64,000 nt of DNA from Mycobacterium sp. E1214 (GCF_001666755.1 NZ_LZJC01000039.1:46475-110474); one strand, 5' to 3'. Shown: positions 28,415-37,089, numbered from the stretch's first letter. Numbers and translations are program-made. The notes: a model not told the origin generated them from the sequence alone.

Positions 28415-28891
28415 ATGAATCCGCTGCAGCGGGTGGCTCGCAACCCGACCGTGTACCGCTGGCTGTTGCTCAGAGGCGCGCGGCTCACCGAAGCGCTCGA
28501 GTCCTTCCTTCGATTCGTCACGGGCGGGCGTTTCGGCGCCCTGGACGTCGTCGGCCTGCCCAACGTGCGAATCACCGTGTCCGGGCGCAAGACCGGGCTG
28601 GCTCGCACCGCGACGGTGCAGTACGTCCCGGACGGCGACCGGCTGCTGCTGGTGGGATCCAACTGGGGCCGCGAGCGGCACCCGTCGTGGTCGGCGAATA
28701 TCAAAGCGGCGCAACGCATCACGCTGCGCAAGCACGGCCACCGGTTCGTCGCGACGGCGCGCCTGCTCTCCGGCGAGGAGCGCGACCAAGCGTGGGCGAA
28801 GGTGGTTGGGCAGTGGCCCAATTACCAGCTCACCCAGGACATGGCGGGGGCACGGCGATTCCGCGTGTTCTCGCTCACGCCGACCGGCTGA
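28415..28891 (+). CDS. Deazaflavin (F420)-dependent nitroreductase family protein
   Basis: A 158-residue single-domain split-barrel protein of the DUF385/Ddn type. Diagnostic stretches are VSGRKTGLARTATVQYV near 55 and LLVGSNWGRERHPSWSANI near 80-100, which form the F420 phosphate and deazaflavin contacts in the family. Members reduce quinones, aflatoxin-like lactones or nitroimidazoles such as pretomanid using F420H2. The ATG follows a leaderless-type -10 box. It is divergent from the TetR gene. Confidence 0.88.
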   Translation: MNPLQRVARNPTVYRWLLLRGARLTEALESFLRFVTGGRFGALDVVGLPNVRITVSGRKTGLARTATVQYVPDGDRLLLVGSNWGRERHPSWSANIKAAQRITLRKHGHRFVATARLLSGEERDQAWAKVVGQWPNYQLTQDMAGARRFRVFSLTPTG

Positions 28892-28915
28892 TTCTGGCGC
28901 TCAACCCGACTGCGC

Positions 28916-29386
28916 TCAACCCGACTGGTTGTCGCCCCACACCGCGCGCGCGCCCGCGTCGCCGACACGGTAGATCTGCACCATCGACGCGATCCCCACG
29001 GCGAGGGCGAGGATCGCCACCACGAGGCGGGCGGCAACCCGGCGCTTGTCCGATCGTCGTTCGACCACGCGCAGCGCCGCCAGCGCCACCGCGACCGCCA
29101 GCAGCGCGGCGGCGACGTAGTTCATCGTGCTGCCCAACGACGCGTGTTCGCGCACGATGGGACTGTGCTGCGGGCTGCGGTCATACAACCACTGGCCCGC
29201 GTTGACGGTCAGCAACGTCAGCACCAAGGTCGCGACGGCGAACAGCGCCGTGAGCCACAGCGTTTGGCCTCGCCGGGCCGCCGGCCATACACCGCACACG
29301 ATCTCCAGCGCCGCCGTCAATGGCACCAGAACCAGGGCGAAGTGCAGCAGCAGGGCGTGAGCCGGCATGCCGTTGATGACGTCCAT
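28916..29386 (-). CDS. DUF2231-type four-helix membrane protein
   Basis: A 156-residue integral membrane protein with four helices. The N-terminal signature MDVINGMPAHALLLHFALVL is typical of DUF2231 proteins, whose conserved His residues may bind haem. RSPQHSPIVREHASLGST near 77 lies in a loop. GGGAGA precedes the ATG at 29386. A 15-bp tandem duplication (CGCTCAACCCGACTG at 28898-28912 and 28913-28927) covers the stop region without altering the body of the protein. Function unknown. Confidence 0.75.
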   Translation of the reverse strand: MDVINGMPAHALLLHFALVLVPLTAALEIVCGVWPAARRGQTLWLTALFAVATLVLTLLTVNAGQWLYDRSPQHSPIVREHASLGSTMNYVAAALLAVAVALAALRVVERRSDKRRVAARLVVAILALAVGIASMVQIYRVGDAGARAVWGDNQSG

Positions 29387-29414
29387 GGGGTCTCCCGCCG
29401 CCCGCAGCGTACCG

Positions 29415-30050
29415 CTAGCCGCCAAGCCCCTTCTTGACGACGGCATCCTGCTTCTGGCCGACGTCGTTGACGAAGTCCGGAGGCGCCAACGTGTCGGGCG
29501 GCCCGTCGAATTCGAGGGTGACAAGCGCCTTGCCCTCGGTGAAGAGCAGAATCACCACGCCCTTCGAGTGGTCCGGGGAGTTACCCATCAGCGACGTGCC
29601 GCCGGTTCCGACGGTGGCGGGTTGCGACGAGGGGTCCTTCACCGCTGCGCCCTGCTGGCCCTTCGCGGCGTTCAACGCGTCCGTCGCGGCCGCCGGGTCG
29701 GTGAACACCAGGATGGTGTCCTTGATGGCGTGGCTGCCGTCGTCGTCCTTGAATGTGGTGGCGACGCCCGGTTGACCGTTGGGGTTGTTGGTCGGCGGGG
29801 CGGCGGTGAAGGGCACGGGCGCGCTGATGTCGCCCGCCTGGATGAGCAACTTGGTGTAGTCCCCGGGCTGTCCCGCCGCGCCGCCGGGCGCGGCCGAGGT
29901 CGGCGCCGCGCCCGCGGCCGATGAGGTGGCAGTTCCCGACTTCGAGGGCGACGTCGACGTCGAAGACGACTGCTTCGAGCAGCCCGTCAACGACACCGCC
30001 AGCGCCGTCGTCGCCACCACGCCGGCGGTCACCGTCCGTGACATCCTCAT
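29415..30050 (-). CDS. Conserved mycobacterial lipoprotein
   Basis: A 211-residue lipoprotein. RMSRTVTAGVVATTALAVSLTGC is a basic-plus-hydrophobic signal ending in the lipobox LTGC (Cys near 24). A Ser/Thr-rich linker of about 35 residues precedes a globular domain containing TFKDDDGSHAIKDTILVF and GVVILLFTEGKALVTLEFDG. It is exported and lipid-anchored. Two ATGs lie within three codons; the first (30050) is used. The gene lies between the DUF2231 gene and the sigma factor, 133 bp downstream of the latter. No function is assignable. Confidence 0.75.
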   Translation of the reverse strand: MRMSRTVTAGVVATTALAVSLTGCSKQSSSTSTSPSKSGTATSSAAGAAPTSAAPGGAAGQPGDYTKLLIQAGDISAPVPFTAAPPTNNPNGQPGVATTFKDDDGSHAIKDTILVFTDPAAATDALNAAKGQQGAAVKDPSSQPATVGTGGTSLMGNSPDHSKGVVILLFTEGKALVTLEFDGPPDTLAPPDFVNDVGQKQDAVVKKGLGG

Positions 30051-30183
30051 CGCCTCGAGCTCCCTTCTCGGTCGTCCCTCGACGCCGTCGGCGCGACGGG
30101 GCCGGATCCGCGCTTCGCAACGCACAGTACCCGGCCGCGCCACGTCGGCAGGTCGAGGGAGCGTCCGGATCGGACTCGAGCGA

Positions 30184-31029
30184 CTACTCCAATTGGTCGC
30201 GCAGGCAGCGCAACGTACTGGCCAGGATGCGCGAGACCTGCATTTGCGACACCCCGATGCGCTCCGCGATCTGGCTCTGCGTCATGGATTCGAAGAACCG
30301 CATCCGCAGCACCTCGCGCTCGCGCCGCGGCAGGGAACCGATCAGGGCCCGCAGCGCCTCGCGGTTGGTGATGTGATCGATCTGCGGGTCGATGCCGCCG
30401 ACCGAGTCGGCCACCAGGCGGGGCGTGCCCGAACTGTCGGCGCCGATGGGCGCGTCCAGCGAATCGAGCCGGTAGGCGTCGCGCGCCACGAGGCATTCCA
30501 CGATCTCCTCGTGCGGCACTTCGAGCACCTGTGACAGCTCGGCTGCCGTGGGGGCGCGCCCCAGCTGCTGCGAGAGATCCGCCGTCGTGCGGCTGATCTG
30601 CACGTGCAGCTCACGCAACCGTCGCGGGACGCGCATGCCCCAGCTGTAGTCGCGGAAATACCGTCGAACTTCGCCCATCATGGTGGGCACCGCGAAGCCG
30701 ATGAAGCTGGGTCCCTTGGCCGGATCGAAACGATTGATCGCATTCATCAGGCCGAGCCGTGCCACCTGGATCAGGTCGTCGAGACCTTCGCCGCGGCGGG
30801 CGAAGTGGCTGGCCACGTGGTCGGCCAACGGTAGGCAGCGTGCCACGATGCGTTCGCGCTGCCGCCGATACTCGTGGGACTCCCCGGGAAGCTGCTGCAA
30901 TGCCATGAACATCTCGACAACGTCGTCGTAGGAGTCGTCGGCGCGGCTGTTTTGGGATCGGGCGGGTCGGGTCCGGACCTCGGGGGTCTCGGGGGCTGTG
31001 GGGGCCGGTTGGGCCATCAATTCGGTCAT
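30184..31029 (-). CDS. SigF/SigB-family alternative sigma factor
   Basis: A 281-residue group 3 sigma factor. Region 2 carries RCLPLADHVASHF and DDLIQVARLGLMNAINRFD (about 65-105), with VPTMMGEVRRYFRDYSW for promoter melting. Region 3 is LRELHVQISRTTADLSQQLG, and region 4 ends with MTQSQIAERIGVSQMQVSRI near 255. It is close to M. tuberculosis SigF but has an extra N-terminal segment of about 20 residues and no RsbW/UsfX-like anti-sigma gene beside it. A 22-codon leader ORF overlaps its ATG by 4 nt and carries the only good Shine-Dalgarno, so translation is probably coupled. Its regulon cannot be read here. Confidence 0.9.
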   Translation of the reverse strand: MTELMAQPAPTAPETPEVRTRPARSQNSRADDSYDDVVEMFMALQQLPGESHEYRRQRERIVARCLPLADHVASHFARRGEGLDDLIQVARLGLMNAINRFDPAKGPSFIGFAVPTMMGEVRRYFRDYSWGMRVPRRLRELHVQISRTTADLSQQLGRAPTAAELSQVLEVPHEEIVECLVARDAYRLDSLDAPIGADSSGTPRLVADSVGGIDPQIDHITNREALRALIGSLPRREREVLRMRFFESMTQSQIAERIGVSQMQVSRILASTLRCLRDQLE

Positions 31030-31094
31030 CGGCCCGCGCGCCTCTCATTGACGCGGTCGGCCGTGAAATCGCCTGAGAACAAACGGTTTTGCAT
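31026..31094 (-). CDS. 22-aa leader ORF upstream of and overlapping the sigma gene
   Basis: ATG at 31094 reads 22 codons (MQNRLFSGDF, then TADRVNERRAGR) to a TGA that overlaps the sigma factor ATG as ATGA. AAGGAG lies 10 nt before its ATG, inside a hairpin loop. The sigma gene itself has only GAGAGG 12 nt before its own ATG. This arrangement is typical of a translationally coupled leader peptide controlling a downstream gene. The peptide sequence is not recognised. Conservation of the frame in related species has not been checked. Confidence 0.55.
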   Translation of the reverse strand: MQNRLFSGDFTADRVNERRAGR

Positions 31095-31097
31095 GCT

Positions 31098-31116
31098 GAC
31101 TCAACTCCTTTGAGTC
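31098..31116 (-). promoter_or_regulatory. Hairpin presenting the leader-ORF Shine-Dalgarno
   Basis: On the minus strand GACTCAA and TTGAGTC form a perfect 7-bp stem with the 5-nt loop AGGAG, which is exactly the ribosome-binding sequence of the leader ORF. It could act as an RNA switch or, as DNA, as a dyad operator. Confidence 0.55.
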
Positions 31117-31622
31117 GTGCACAATGAGACGCGGCTACGCGCGTCTGCGTCATCACTGCACCTGTTCCGCCGGATCGGTCCCGAGATTCAGCGCGCAGCA
31201 ACTACCAGAGGCAAAGATCCGAGATTTCGCCGGAGCCCTACCAAGCTGAGTAGCCGAGCGGCTGACTGACCGCTTTTAGCTAAACGGCGACACGTCCAGA
31301 ACGGACTTCATTGCAGACTATACGCGCCCGCGCCACCGAGCGCGATCCCTTCTGCGCTCGGAAGGTATTGATATTTACTTAACAGTTGCCATGGGCCATG
31401 GACAGCCGGTTGGGCGGCGGCGTCAGCAACGTTCGAGAACGGGGCACCGCGCGATTTACGCCCTTGACCGGGAAACTTAGCGGATGAGCGGCCCCACAGC
31501 GAACGATCGGGCCACTGAGTAGGCCGCGGCTTGTCGCGCGGCGGGTTGGTAATTCCTTCGATGTACGAGCAGAAGAGGTCCGGTGCGGGCGCGATAGGCC
31601 CGCCGCAGTACCGTTCGGGCTC
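31117..31622. other. 506-bp divergent intergenic region, no gene seen
   Basis: It separates the sigma leader from the SDR gene. It is less GC-rich than its surroundings near 31367-31385 (TATTGATATTTACTTAAC), where promoters in either direction could lie. No tRNA, small ORF or repeat is convincing. Confidence 0.4.
31609..31614 (+). promoter_or_regulatory. -10 box of a near-leaderless transcript
   Basis: TACCGT ends 8 nt before the ATG at 31623; no Shine-Dalgarno is seen. Confidence 0.4.
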
Positions 31623-32519
31623 ATGGTGGCGACCGGAATCGGGCGGCTGGCGGGTCGCGGCGTGGTGGTGTCGGGCGGCAGTCGCGGAATCGGACGCGCC
31701 GTGGCGGAGCTGGTGGGCAGCCTCGGCGCCGGCGTCGTCGTCAACGGGCGCGACGACGGTGCGGTGCGGGACACCGTCGGCGCCATCACCGCGGCGGGTG
31801 GCCGCGCCGTCGCGCTGGCGGGACCCGCCGACGACGAGGCCGTCGCCCGGGCGCTGGTCGACGAGTGTGTCGGCGCGTTCGGACGGCTCGACGCGCTGAT
31901 CAATTGCGCGGGCACCGCCGAACCCGTCGGCTCCTCCATCCTCACCATTTCGGCGGCCGAATTCGACGAGCTGATCGGCGCGCACCTGCGCACGGTGTTC
32001 CACACCTGCCGGGCCGCCGCTCCCGTGCTGGCCGCCCAGGGTTCGGGCGCCATCGTCAACACCAGCTCCGTCGCGTTCCTGGGCGACTACGGCGGCACCG
32101 GCTATCCCGCCGGCAAAGGCGCCGTCAACGCGTTGACTCTGGCCATCGCGGCGGAACTCAAGGGCGCCGGGGTGCGGGCCAACGTGGTGTGCCCCGGCGC
32201 CAGGACGCGGCTGTCCACCGGCGCGGAGTACGAAGACCACATCGCGGACCTGCACCGCAGGGGGCTGCTCGACGAGCTGACCATGAGGGCCTCGCTGGAC
32301 AGCGCGCCGCCGGAGTTCGTCGCGCCGGTGTACGCCTACCTGGCCAGCGACCTGGCCCGCGATGTGACGGGCCAAATCCTGGTCGCCGCAGGCGGATTCG
32401 TCGGCAGGTTCGATCGGCCCAGCCCCCGCGTGCTGGCCTATCGCGATCACCACAGCGCCGGGCCGTGGTCGATCGACGACGTGCACACGATGGTGAGCGC
32501 CGCGCCCCGCGCCAACTGA
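31623..32519 (+). CDS. Short-chain dehydrogenase/reductase
   Basis: A 298-residue SDR: VVVSGGSRGIGRAV near 14-27 binds the cofactor, NCAGTAEPVG near 98 is the NNAG equivalent, TSSVAF near 150 holds the serine and YPAGK near 162 the Tyr/Lys pair. The Asn-Arg after strand 2 (VVVNGRDD) suggests NADP preference. The tail of about 35 residues beyond the family core (SPRVLAYRDHH and on) is unusual and resembles the C-terminus of MFE-type or HSD-like proteins. It stands alone, with the YbjQ-like gene following after 85 bp. Confidence 0.85.
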   Translation: MVATGIGRLAGRGVVVSGGSRGIGRAVAELVGSLGAGVVVNGRDDGAVRDTVGAITAAGGRAVALAGPADDEAVARALVDECVGAFGRLDALINCAGTAEPVGSSILTISAAEFDELIGAHLRTVFHTCRAAAPVLAAQGSGAIVNTSSVAFLGDYGGTGYPAGKGAVNALTLAIAAELKGAGVRANVVCPGARTRLSTGAEYEDHIADLHRRGLLDELTMRASLDSAPPEFVAPVYAYLASDLARDVTGQILVAAGGFVGRFDRPSPRVLAYRDHHSAGPWSIDDVHTMVSAAPRAN

Positions 32520-32604
32520 ACCGGAGGCGCGTGCCGAAGCCGCTCGTTACCGGTGTGCGCTGCCCGGCCGCGGCCTACGCTATCCGGGAAACTCAGGAGG
32601 TCTC

Positions 32605-33396
32605 GTGACAACGCCATCGAACCCGCTCGACCCTGTCGCCAGCGAACGGCTGTCCCACGCCGGCAAGGTGTTCACCTCCGACCTGTCGATCAACGAGTTC
32701 GCGCTGCTGCACGGCGCAGGATTCGAGCCGATCGAGCTGGTCATGGGCGTGTCGGTGTACCACGTCGGCTACCAGTTCTCGGGCATCAGGCAGCAGTCGG
32801 AACTACCGGTGCTCACCGAGGCGACGTATCGGGCCCGGTGGAACGCGATGTCGCGAATGCAGGCCGAGGCCGACGCGCTGGGCGCCGACGGGGTGGTGGG
32901 CGTCCGGCTGGATTGGCGGCACCAGGGCGAGGGCGAACACCTCGAGTTCATCGCCGTCGGCACCGCGGTCCGGTACACGGCGAAACCGGGCGCGTATCGG
33001 CGGCCCAACGGGCAGGCGTTCAGCAGCCACCTCTCCGGCCAGGACCTGACGACGCTGCTGCGGTCCGGGTACGCGCCCGTGGCCTTCGTGATGGGTAACT
33101 GCGTGTTCCACGTGGCGGTGCAGGGCTTCCTGCGCACGTTGAGCCAGATGGGCCGCAACGCCGAGATGCCGCAGTGGACGCAGGGCAACTATCAGGCCCG
33201 GGAGCTGGCGATGTCGCGCATGCAGAGCGAGGCCGAGCGCGACGGCGGCACCGGCGTCGTCGGCGTGCACTTCGCCATCTCGAACTATGCGTGGGGGCTG
33301 CACACGGTCGAGTTCTACGTCGCGGGCACGGCCGTGCGGCGCGTCGGCGAGGCTCAGAACCTGACGCCCTCGCTCGTGTTGCCGATGAGCGACTGA
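32605..33396 (+). CDS. Tandem YbjQ-like heavy-metal-binding domain protein
   Basis: A 263-residue protein with two copies of a YbjQ/DUF74-like domain. Copy 1 (about 18-125) has LSINEFALLHGAGFEPIELV and MQAEADALGADGVVGVRL. Copy 2 (about 140-250) repeats the plan with LTTLLRSGYAPVAFVMGN and MQSEAERDGGTGVVGVHF. The domains form pentameric rings in bacterial homologs, and metal binding is inferred from the family name only; no cysteine motif is present. AGGAGG precedes the GTG. The next gene's ATG overlaps its stop. Confidence 0.75.
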   Translation: MTTPSNPLDPVASERLSHAGKVFTSDLSINEFALLHGAGFEPIELVMGVSVYHVGYQFSGIRQQSELPVLTEATYRARWNAMSRMQAEADALGADGVVGVRLDWRHQGEGEHLEFIAVGTAVRYTAKPGAYRRPNGQAFSSHLSGQDLTTLLRSGYAPVAFVMGNCVFHVAVQGFLRTLSQMGRNAEMPQWTQGNYQARELAMSRMQSEAERDGGTGVVGVHFAISNYAWGLHTVEFYVAGTAVRRVGEAQNLTPSLVLPMSD

Positions 33397-33779
33397 TGAC
33401 GGGCTTCGATCATCAGCGCGTCAGCCAGGCCATTGGGGCCGCGCTGGGCGGCCCCGGCGGCGTCGGGGTGGTGCTGCGCGCGTTCTGCGGCGTGCCCGGC
33501 GTCCTCCTGGCGCCGGCGCGGCGGGGCATCTTCCGCTCGCAGCCGCAGCAGGTGCAGATCGGGGAGTGGCGCTACGAGGTCACCGGCGACGAAAGGTTGC
33601 GCGCCGCCCACGTCGTGCACGGCATCGTCCTGGCCGAGGAGGTGTTGCCCGCCGGCAGCGTGGGTGGCCATGTGGCCAGGGCGCTCGGGCAGCTGGTCGC
33701 CGGCTACGGCCCGACGATCGTCCCCAACATCGAAGCGGCCCTGGAAGTCCTCGAGACCTCGGCAGGGCCGCTGACCTGA
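33396..33779 (+). CDS. Conserved hypothetical protein coupled to YbjQ-like gene
   Basis: A 127-residue protein with no recognised domain. A Gly/Val-rich start (GGPGGVGVVLRAFCGVPGVLL) is followed by a predicted sheet (QVQIGEWRYEVTG) and a helical C-terminus. Its start shares a base with the upstream stop (TGATG), so the pair is one operon, presumably functionally linked. There is no signal peptide. Confidence 0.7.
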   Translation: MTGFDHQRVSQAIGAALGGPGGVGVVLRAFCGVPGVLLAPARRGIFRSQPQQVQIGEWRYEVTGDERLRAAHVVHGIVLAEEVLPAGSVGGHVARALGQLVAGYGPTIVPNIEAALEVLETSAGPLT

Positions 33780-33795
33780 GACCGGCCGGGTCAGC
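33770..33795. terminator. Hairpin between convergent stop codons
   Basis: GCTGACC (33770-33776) and GGTCAGC (33789-33795) form a 7-bp stem around a GC-rich 12-nt loop, spanning the stop codons of the convergent hypothetical and cutinase genes. There is no U-tract, so termination strength is uncertain. Confidence 0.4.
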
Positions 33796-34471
33796 TGCCG
33801 CGCGTCAGGCGACCGGCGGCGAAGTCGGCCGCCTGGTCCACCATGCCGGCCTCCACGTACTGCCGGTGCCCGAGCGGGTTGCTGCCGTCGGAGCAGATCG
33901 GGTCGCCCGGCACGCATAGCTCGAGCGTCTTCGGCGCGTACAGCGGCCCGATGTCCACCGGCGGCTGGTTGATGATGCCCATGAACCGGGTGGACGGCTT
34001 GCCGAACAGCGTCACCGCGGCGACGTGGTTGGCGACCTCGGAGGGCATCGGCTGCAACGCCTGCACCAGCTGCACGCCGTCCGGCACGGCGCTTTCGGTG
34101 ACGAATCCCACCACGGCAGCGCCCTGCGAATACCCGCCCAGCACCATCTTCGTCCGCGGACAGCTGGCCGCCATCTGCTCGACGTGGGAACTCGCGTCGC
34201 TGATGCCGTCGACGGCGGTGGGGAAGTCGGTCGACGCCGGGTAGTTCACCGGGTACTCACCCACCGTTTTGCCGCCGACGTGCGAACGCAGCGTGTCGAC
34301 GAAACTCTGGCCGATGCGGCCCACGCCGGGAGGTTCTGCGGTGCCCCTGGCGAACACCACCTCGACATCGGGACAGGGGTCGGCGGACGCAGCCGGGGCG
34401 GAGCCGATGAATTGGCCCCAAAAGGGTGCCAGCGCAGCGCAAGCCAGGCCGGCCAGGGGAGACGCCTTCAC
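33791..34471 (-). CDS. Secreted cutinase-like serine esterase (CULP family)
   Basis: A 226-residue export product: a signal peptide to about residue 30 (VKASPLAGLACAALAPF, then PAASA), followed by a cutinase domain opening DPCPDVEVVFARGT. The nucleophile Ser115 lies in GGYSQGA. Acid and base lie in the CVPGDPICSDGSNPLGHRQY region, with His202 as base and Asp190 or 195 as acid. Cysteine pairs 33/104 and 186/193 are as in mycobacterial CULPs. Such enzymes hydrolyse ester lipids at the cell surface. The GTG at 34471 gives the natural signal peptide. It is divergent from the D-aminoacylase gene by 225 bp. Confidence 0.9.
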   Translation of the reverse strand: MKASPLAGLACAALAPFWGQFIGSAPAASADPCPDVEVVFARGTAEPPGVGRIGQSFVDTLRSHVGGKTVGEYPVNYPASTDFPTAVDGISDASSHVEQMAASCPRTKMVLGGYSQGAAVVGFVTESAVPDGVQLVQALQPMPSEVANHVAAVTLFGKPSTRFMGIINQPPVDIGPLYAPKTLELCVPGDPICSDGSNPLGHRQYVEAGMVDQAADFAAGRLTRGS

Positions 34472-34695
34472 AGCGCGATCTTGCCACAGGCAGGCGAGGA
34501 CCGCGCGTCGAGCCAGGACCGCGGCGCGCAGCCGGCCAGGGCGGCCGCGCCCGGCGCGCGTGCGGCAGTCGCCGCTGGTCAGCGGCCCGCGGCCCGGTCG
34601 GACAGCCGACGGTGTGTGTATCATCACACCGAATCGCGGTGCGGCGAATGCTCTTGAGTCGGCCGCCGGGCGTCCTGACGTCAGAAAGGCCGAAC

Positions 34696-36462
34696 ATGCG
34701 GTACGACACCGTGATCAGCAACGGGCGCTGGTTCGACGGCACGGGCTCGGCCTCGGCCGTGCGCAACATCGGTCTGCGCGACGGCCTGGTCGCCACGGTC
34801 AGCGACCAGCCGCTCGACAACGCCGGCGCCGACGTCATCGACGCCACCGGCCAGTGGGTCATCCCCGGGATCATCGACATCCACACCCATTACGACGTCG
34901 AAATCCTTTGTGCTCCCGAGCTTTCCGAGTCGCTACGGCATGGCGTGACCACGGTCCTGCTGGGTTCGTGTTCGCTGTCGACCGTCTACCTGGACAACGT
35001 CGACGCGGGGGACATCTTCGGGCGCGTCGAGGCGATCCCCCGACGCTACGTGATCGAGCACCTCGACGCCGCCCGGTCGTGGACGACGCCAAAGGAGTAC
35101 GTGGCCGAACTCGAGCGTCTGAACCTGGGGCCCAACGTGGCGGCCTTCATCGGCCACTCCGACATGCGCGCGGCGACGATGGGCCTGGACCGGGCGACCC
35201 GCAAGGACGTCAAGGCGTCCGCGGCGGAACTGGCGCGCATGGAGGCGATGCTCAACGAGGCGCTCGACGAGGGCTTCGTCGGAATGTCCTCGCAGCAACT
35301 GCTGTTCGACAAACTCGACGGCGAGGTGTGCCGGTCGCGGACCCTGCCGTCGACCTATGCCGGCCCGCGCGAGCTGCGCCGTCTGAATTCAATCCTGCGG
35401 CGGCGCAACAAAATTCTGCAGTCGGGGCCCGACATCAAGAACCCGCTGTCCATAGTCTCGCAACTGGCGGCGTCCCTGGGGATCGGCCGCCCACGGCTGC
35501 GGACCAGCCTGCTGTCGGCGGCCGACATCAAGGCCATTCCGTTCGTCATCCACCTGATGGACCGGCTGGCGCGCGGCGTCAACGCCCTCGGTGGCGACTT
35601 CCGCTGGCAACACCTGCCGGTGCCGTTCGAGGTGTACGCCGACGGCATCTCGCTGGTCATCTTCGAGGAATTCGGCTCCGGCGCGGCCGCTTTGCACCTG
35701 CAAAGCGAGGTCGAGCGCAACCGCCTGATGCGCGACGAGGAATATCGCCGGGCATTCCGCAAGGACTACGACAGCAGGTTCGGGCCCCGCGTCTGGCATC
35801 GTGACTTCTTCGACGCCGAGATCGTGGCGTGCCCCGACGCGTCGGTGGTCGGAAAGTCATTCGGGCAGGTGGGACTCGACCGCGGCGGGCTGCACCCCGT
35901 CGACGCGTTCCTGGATCTGGTGGTGGAGCACGGCGAGAAGCTGCGGTGGCACACCACGATCTCCAACCACCGCCCCGAGGTCCTCAAGAAGCTGGCGCAG
36001 AGCGACTGCGTCCAAATGGGTTTCTCCGACGCCGGCGCGCACCTGCGGAACATGGCGTTCTACAACTCCGGGTTGCGGCTGCTGCGCCACGTGTACGAGG
36101 CGCAGCGGCGTGGCGCCCCCTTCATGACGGTCGAGCGCGCCGTGCACCGGCTCACCGGTGAGCTCGGGGCGTGGTACGGGATCGATGCCGGCACCCTGCG
36201 CGAGGGGGACCGCGCCGACCTCGTCGTGATCAACCCCGACAAGCTGGACGACTCGCTGGACGCCTACGCCGAGAACCCGGTCGAGCCCTACGGTGGGCTG
36301 TCGCGGATGGTCAACCGCAACGACGACACGGTGACCGCGGTGCTGGTCGCGGGCCAGCGCGCGTTCGCCGCCGGCGAGCCGTCGCCGGTGCTCGGCAAGC
36401 AGAGGTTCGGCCGGTTTCTTCCCGCGGACACCCGCACCCGGGCGATGGTCACTGCGACGTAA
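34696..36462 (+). CDS. N-acyl-D-amino-acid deacylase-like amidohydrolase
   Basis: A 588-residue amidohydrolase-3 protein. The metal motif is PGIIDIHTHYDVE near 57-69, with GHSDMR near 155, WHTTISNHRP near 417 and GFSDAGAHLRNM near 442. The C-terminal sandwich contains LREGDRADLVVINPDKLD. It is about 100 residues longer than classical D-aminoacylase. The family hydrolyses cyclic or N-acyl amides with a metal pair; the substrate here is not assigned. AAAGG precedes the ATG. A TATCAT box near 34620 may drive it. Confidence 0.85.
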   Translation: MRYDTVISNGRWFDGTGSASAVRNIGLRDGLVATVSDQPLDNAGADVIDATGQWVIPGIIDIHTHYDVEILCAPELSESLRHGVTTVLLGSCSLSTVYLDNVDAGDIFGRVEAIPRRYVIEHLDAARSWTTPKEYVAELERLNLGPNVAAFIGHSDMRAATMGLDRATRKDVKASAAELARMEAMLNEALDEGFVGMSSQQLLFDKLDGEVCRSRTLPSTYAGPRELRRLNSILRRRNKILQSGPDIKNPLSIVSQLAASLGIGRPRLRTSLLSAADIKAIPFVIHLMDRLARGVNALGGDFRWQHLPVPFEVYADGISLVIFEEFGSGAAALHLQSEVERNRLMRDEEYRRAFRKDYDSRFGPRVWHRDFFDAEIVACPDASVVGKSFGQVGLDRGGLHPVDAFLDLVVEHGEKLRWHTTISNHRPEVLKKLAQSDCVQMGFSDAGAHLRNMAFYNSGLRLLRHVYEAQRRGAPFMTVERAVHRLTGELGAWYGIDAGTLREGDRADLVVINPDKLDDSLDAYAENPVEPYGGLSRMVNRNDDTVTAVLVAGQRAFAAGEPSPVLGKQRFGRFLPADTRTRAMVTAT

Positions 36463-36483
36463 CTGCTAGGGCGGCAGGGCTTT

Positions 36484-37083
36484 TCAGGCCACCGAAGCGC
36501 CCAGGATCAGGTTGACGGCCTCGTCGATCCGACCGGCGATGTCGTCGAACCCGACGAACCTGGCGGTCATCAACGCGCCGGCGACCGTCATCTGCAGGGT
36601 GGATTTCACCGCGCGTGGCCAGCCCGGCCCCAAGGCGGCCCCGATGCGCCGGGCGACCTCCTCGCCGATCTGCTCGCGCAACGGTTGGACCGCGGGATCG
36701 TCGGCCATCAACGCCGCGCCGCAGGCGGCGGTGAGCTCCGGCTCGTCATCGACCGCCAAGGCCATGTCGCGCAGCGTCGCGCTGACCCGCGTCTTGGTCG
36801 TGTCGTTGACGTTGGTGTGCAGCGGCAGGTCCCGCAGGAAGCGCAGGTACACCGCGGCCACCAGCGCGCTCTTGGAGGGGAAATAGGTGTAGGCGCTGGC
36901 GGGTGACACCCCGGCCCGGTTCGCCACCGCGCGCATGGTCAGGTTCGCGTACGACGAGTCGCGCAGCTCGGCCAGGCCGGCGTCGAGCACCTTGCGGACG
37001 GTTTGCCCGGGGCGTCGATCTGATCGGCGGGCGGCGCCGCCGGTCTCGCCGCGGTCGGGCGGGGGGAGCGCGTCTTCAGACAC
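36484..37083 (-). CDS. TetR-family regulator
   Basis: A 199-residue regulator with HTH LTMRAVANRAGVSPASAYTYFPSK at about 48-71, of a type often encoded beside mycobacterial lipid genes. The N-terminus has a charged tail (PPPDRGETGG). The start is the GTG at 37083, preceded by a leaderless-type TACACT box. It is divergent from the methyltransferase, with 132 bp between them, and convergent with the D-aminoacylase. No symmetrical operator is obvious. Confidence 0.85.
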   Translation of the reverse strand: MSEDALPPPDRGETGGAARRSDRRPGQTVRKVLDAGLAELRDSSYANLTMRAVANRAGVSPASAYTYFPSKSALVAAVYLRFLRDLPLHTNVNDTTKTRVSATLRDMALAVDDEPELTAACGAALMADDPAVQPLREQIGEEVARRIGAALGPGWPRAVKSTLQMTVAGALMTARFVGFDDIAGRIDEAVNLILGASVA

Positions 37084-37089
37084 TCGTCC

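Noticed and set aside
28898..28927. 15-bp tandem duplication at the end of the DUF2231 gene
   Set aside because: A simple duplication that leaves the coding sequence unaltered; of no clear consequence.
31240..31320. tRNA-like stretch (TAGCCGAGCGGCTGACTG) before the SDR gene
   Set aside because: It resembles the D-arm of Ser/Leu tRNAs, but there is no GTTCGAATCC-type T-loop and no matching acceptor stem downstream.
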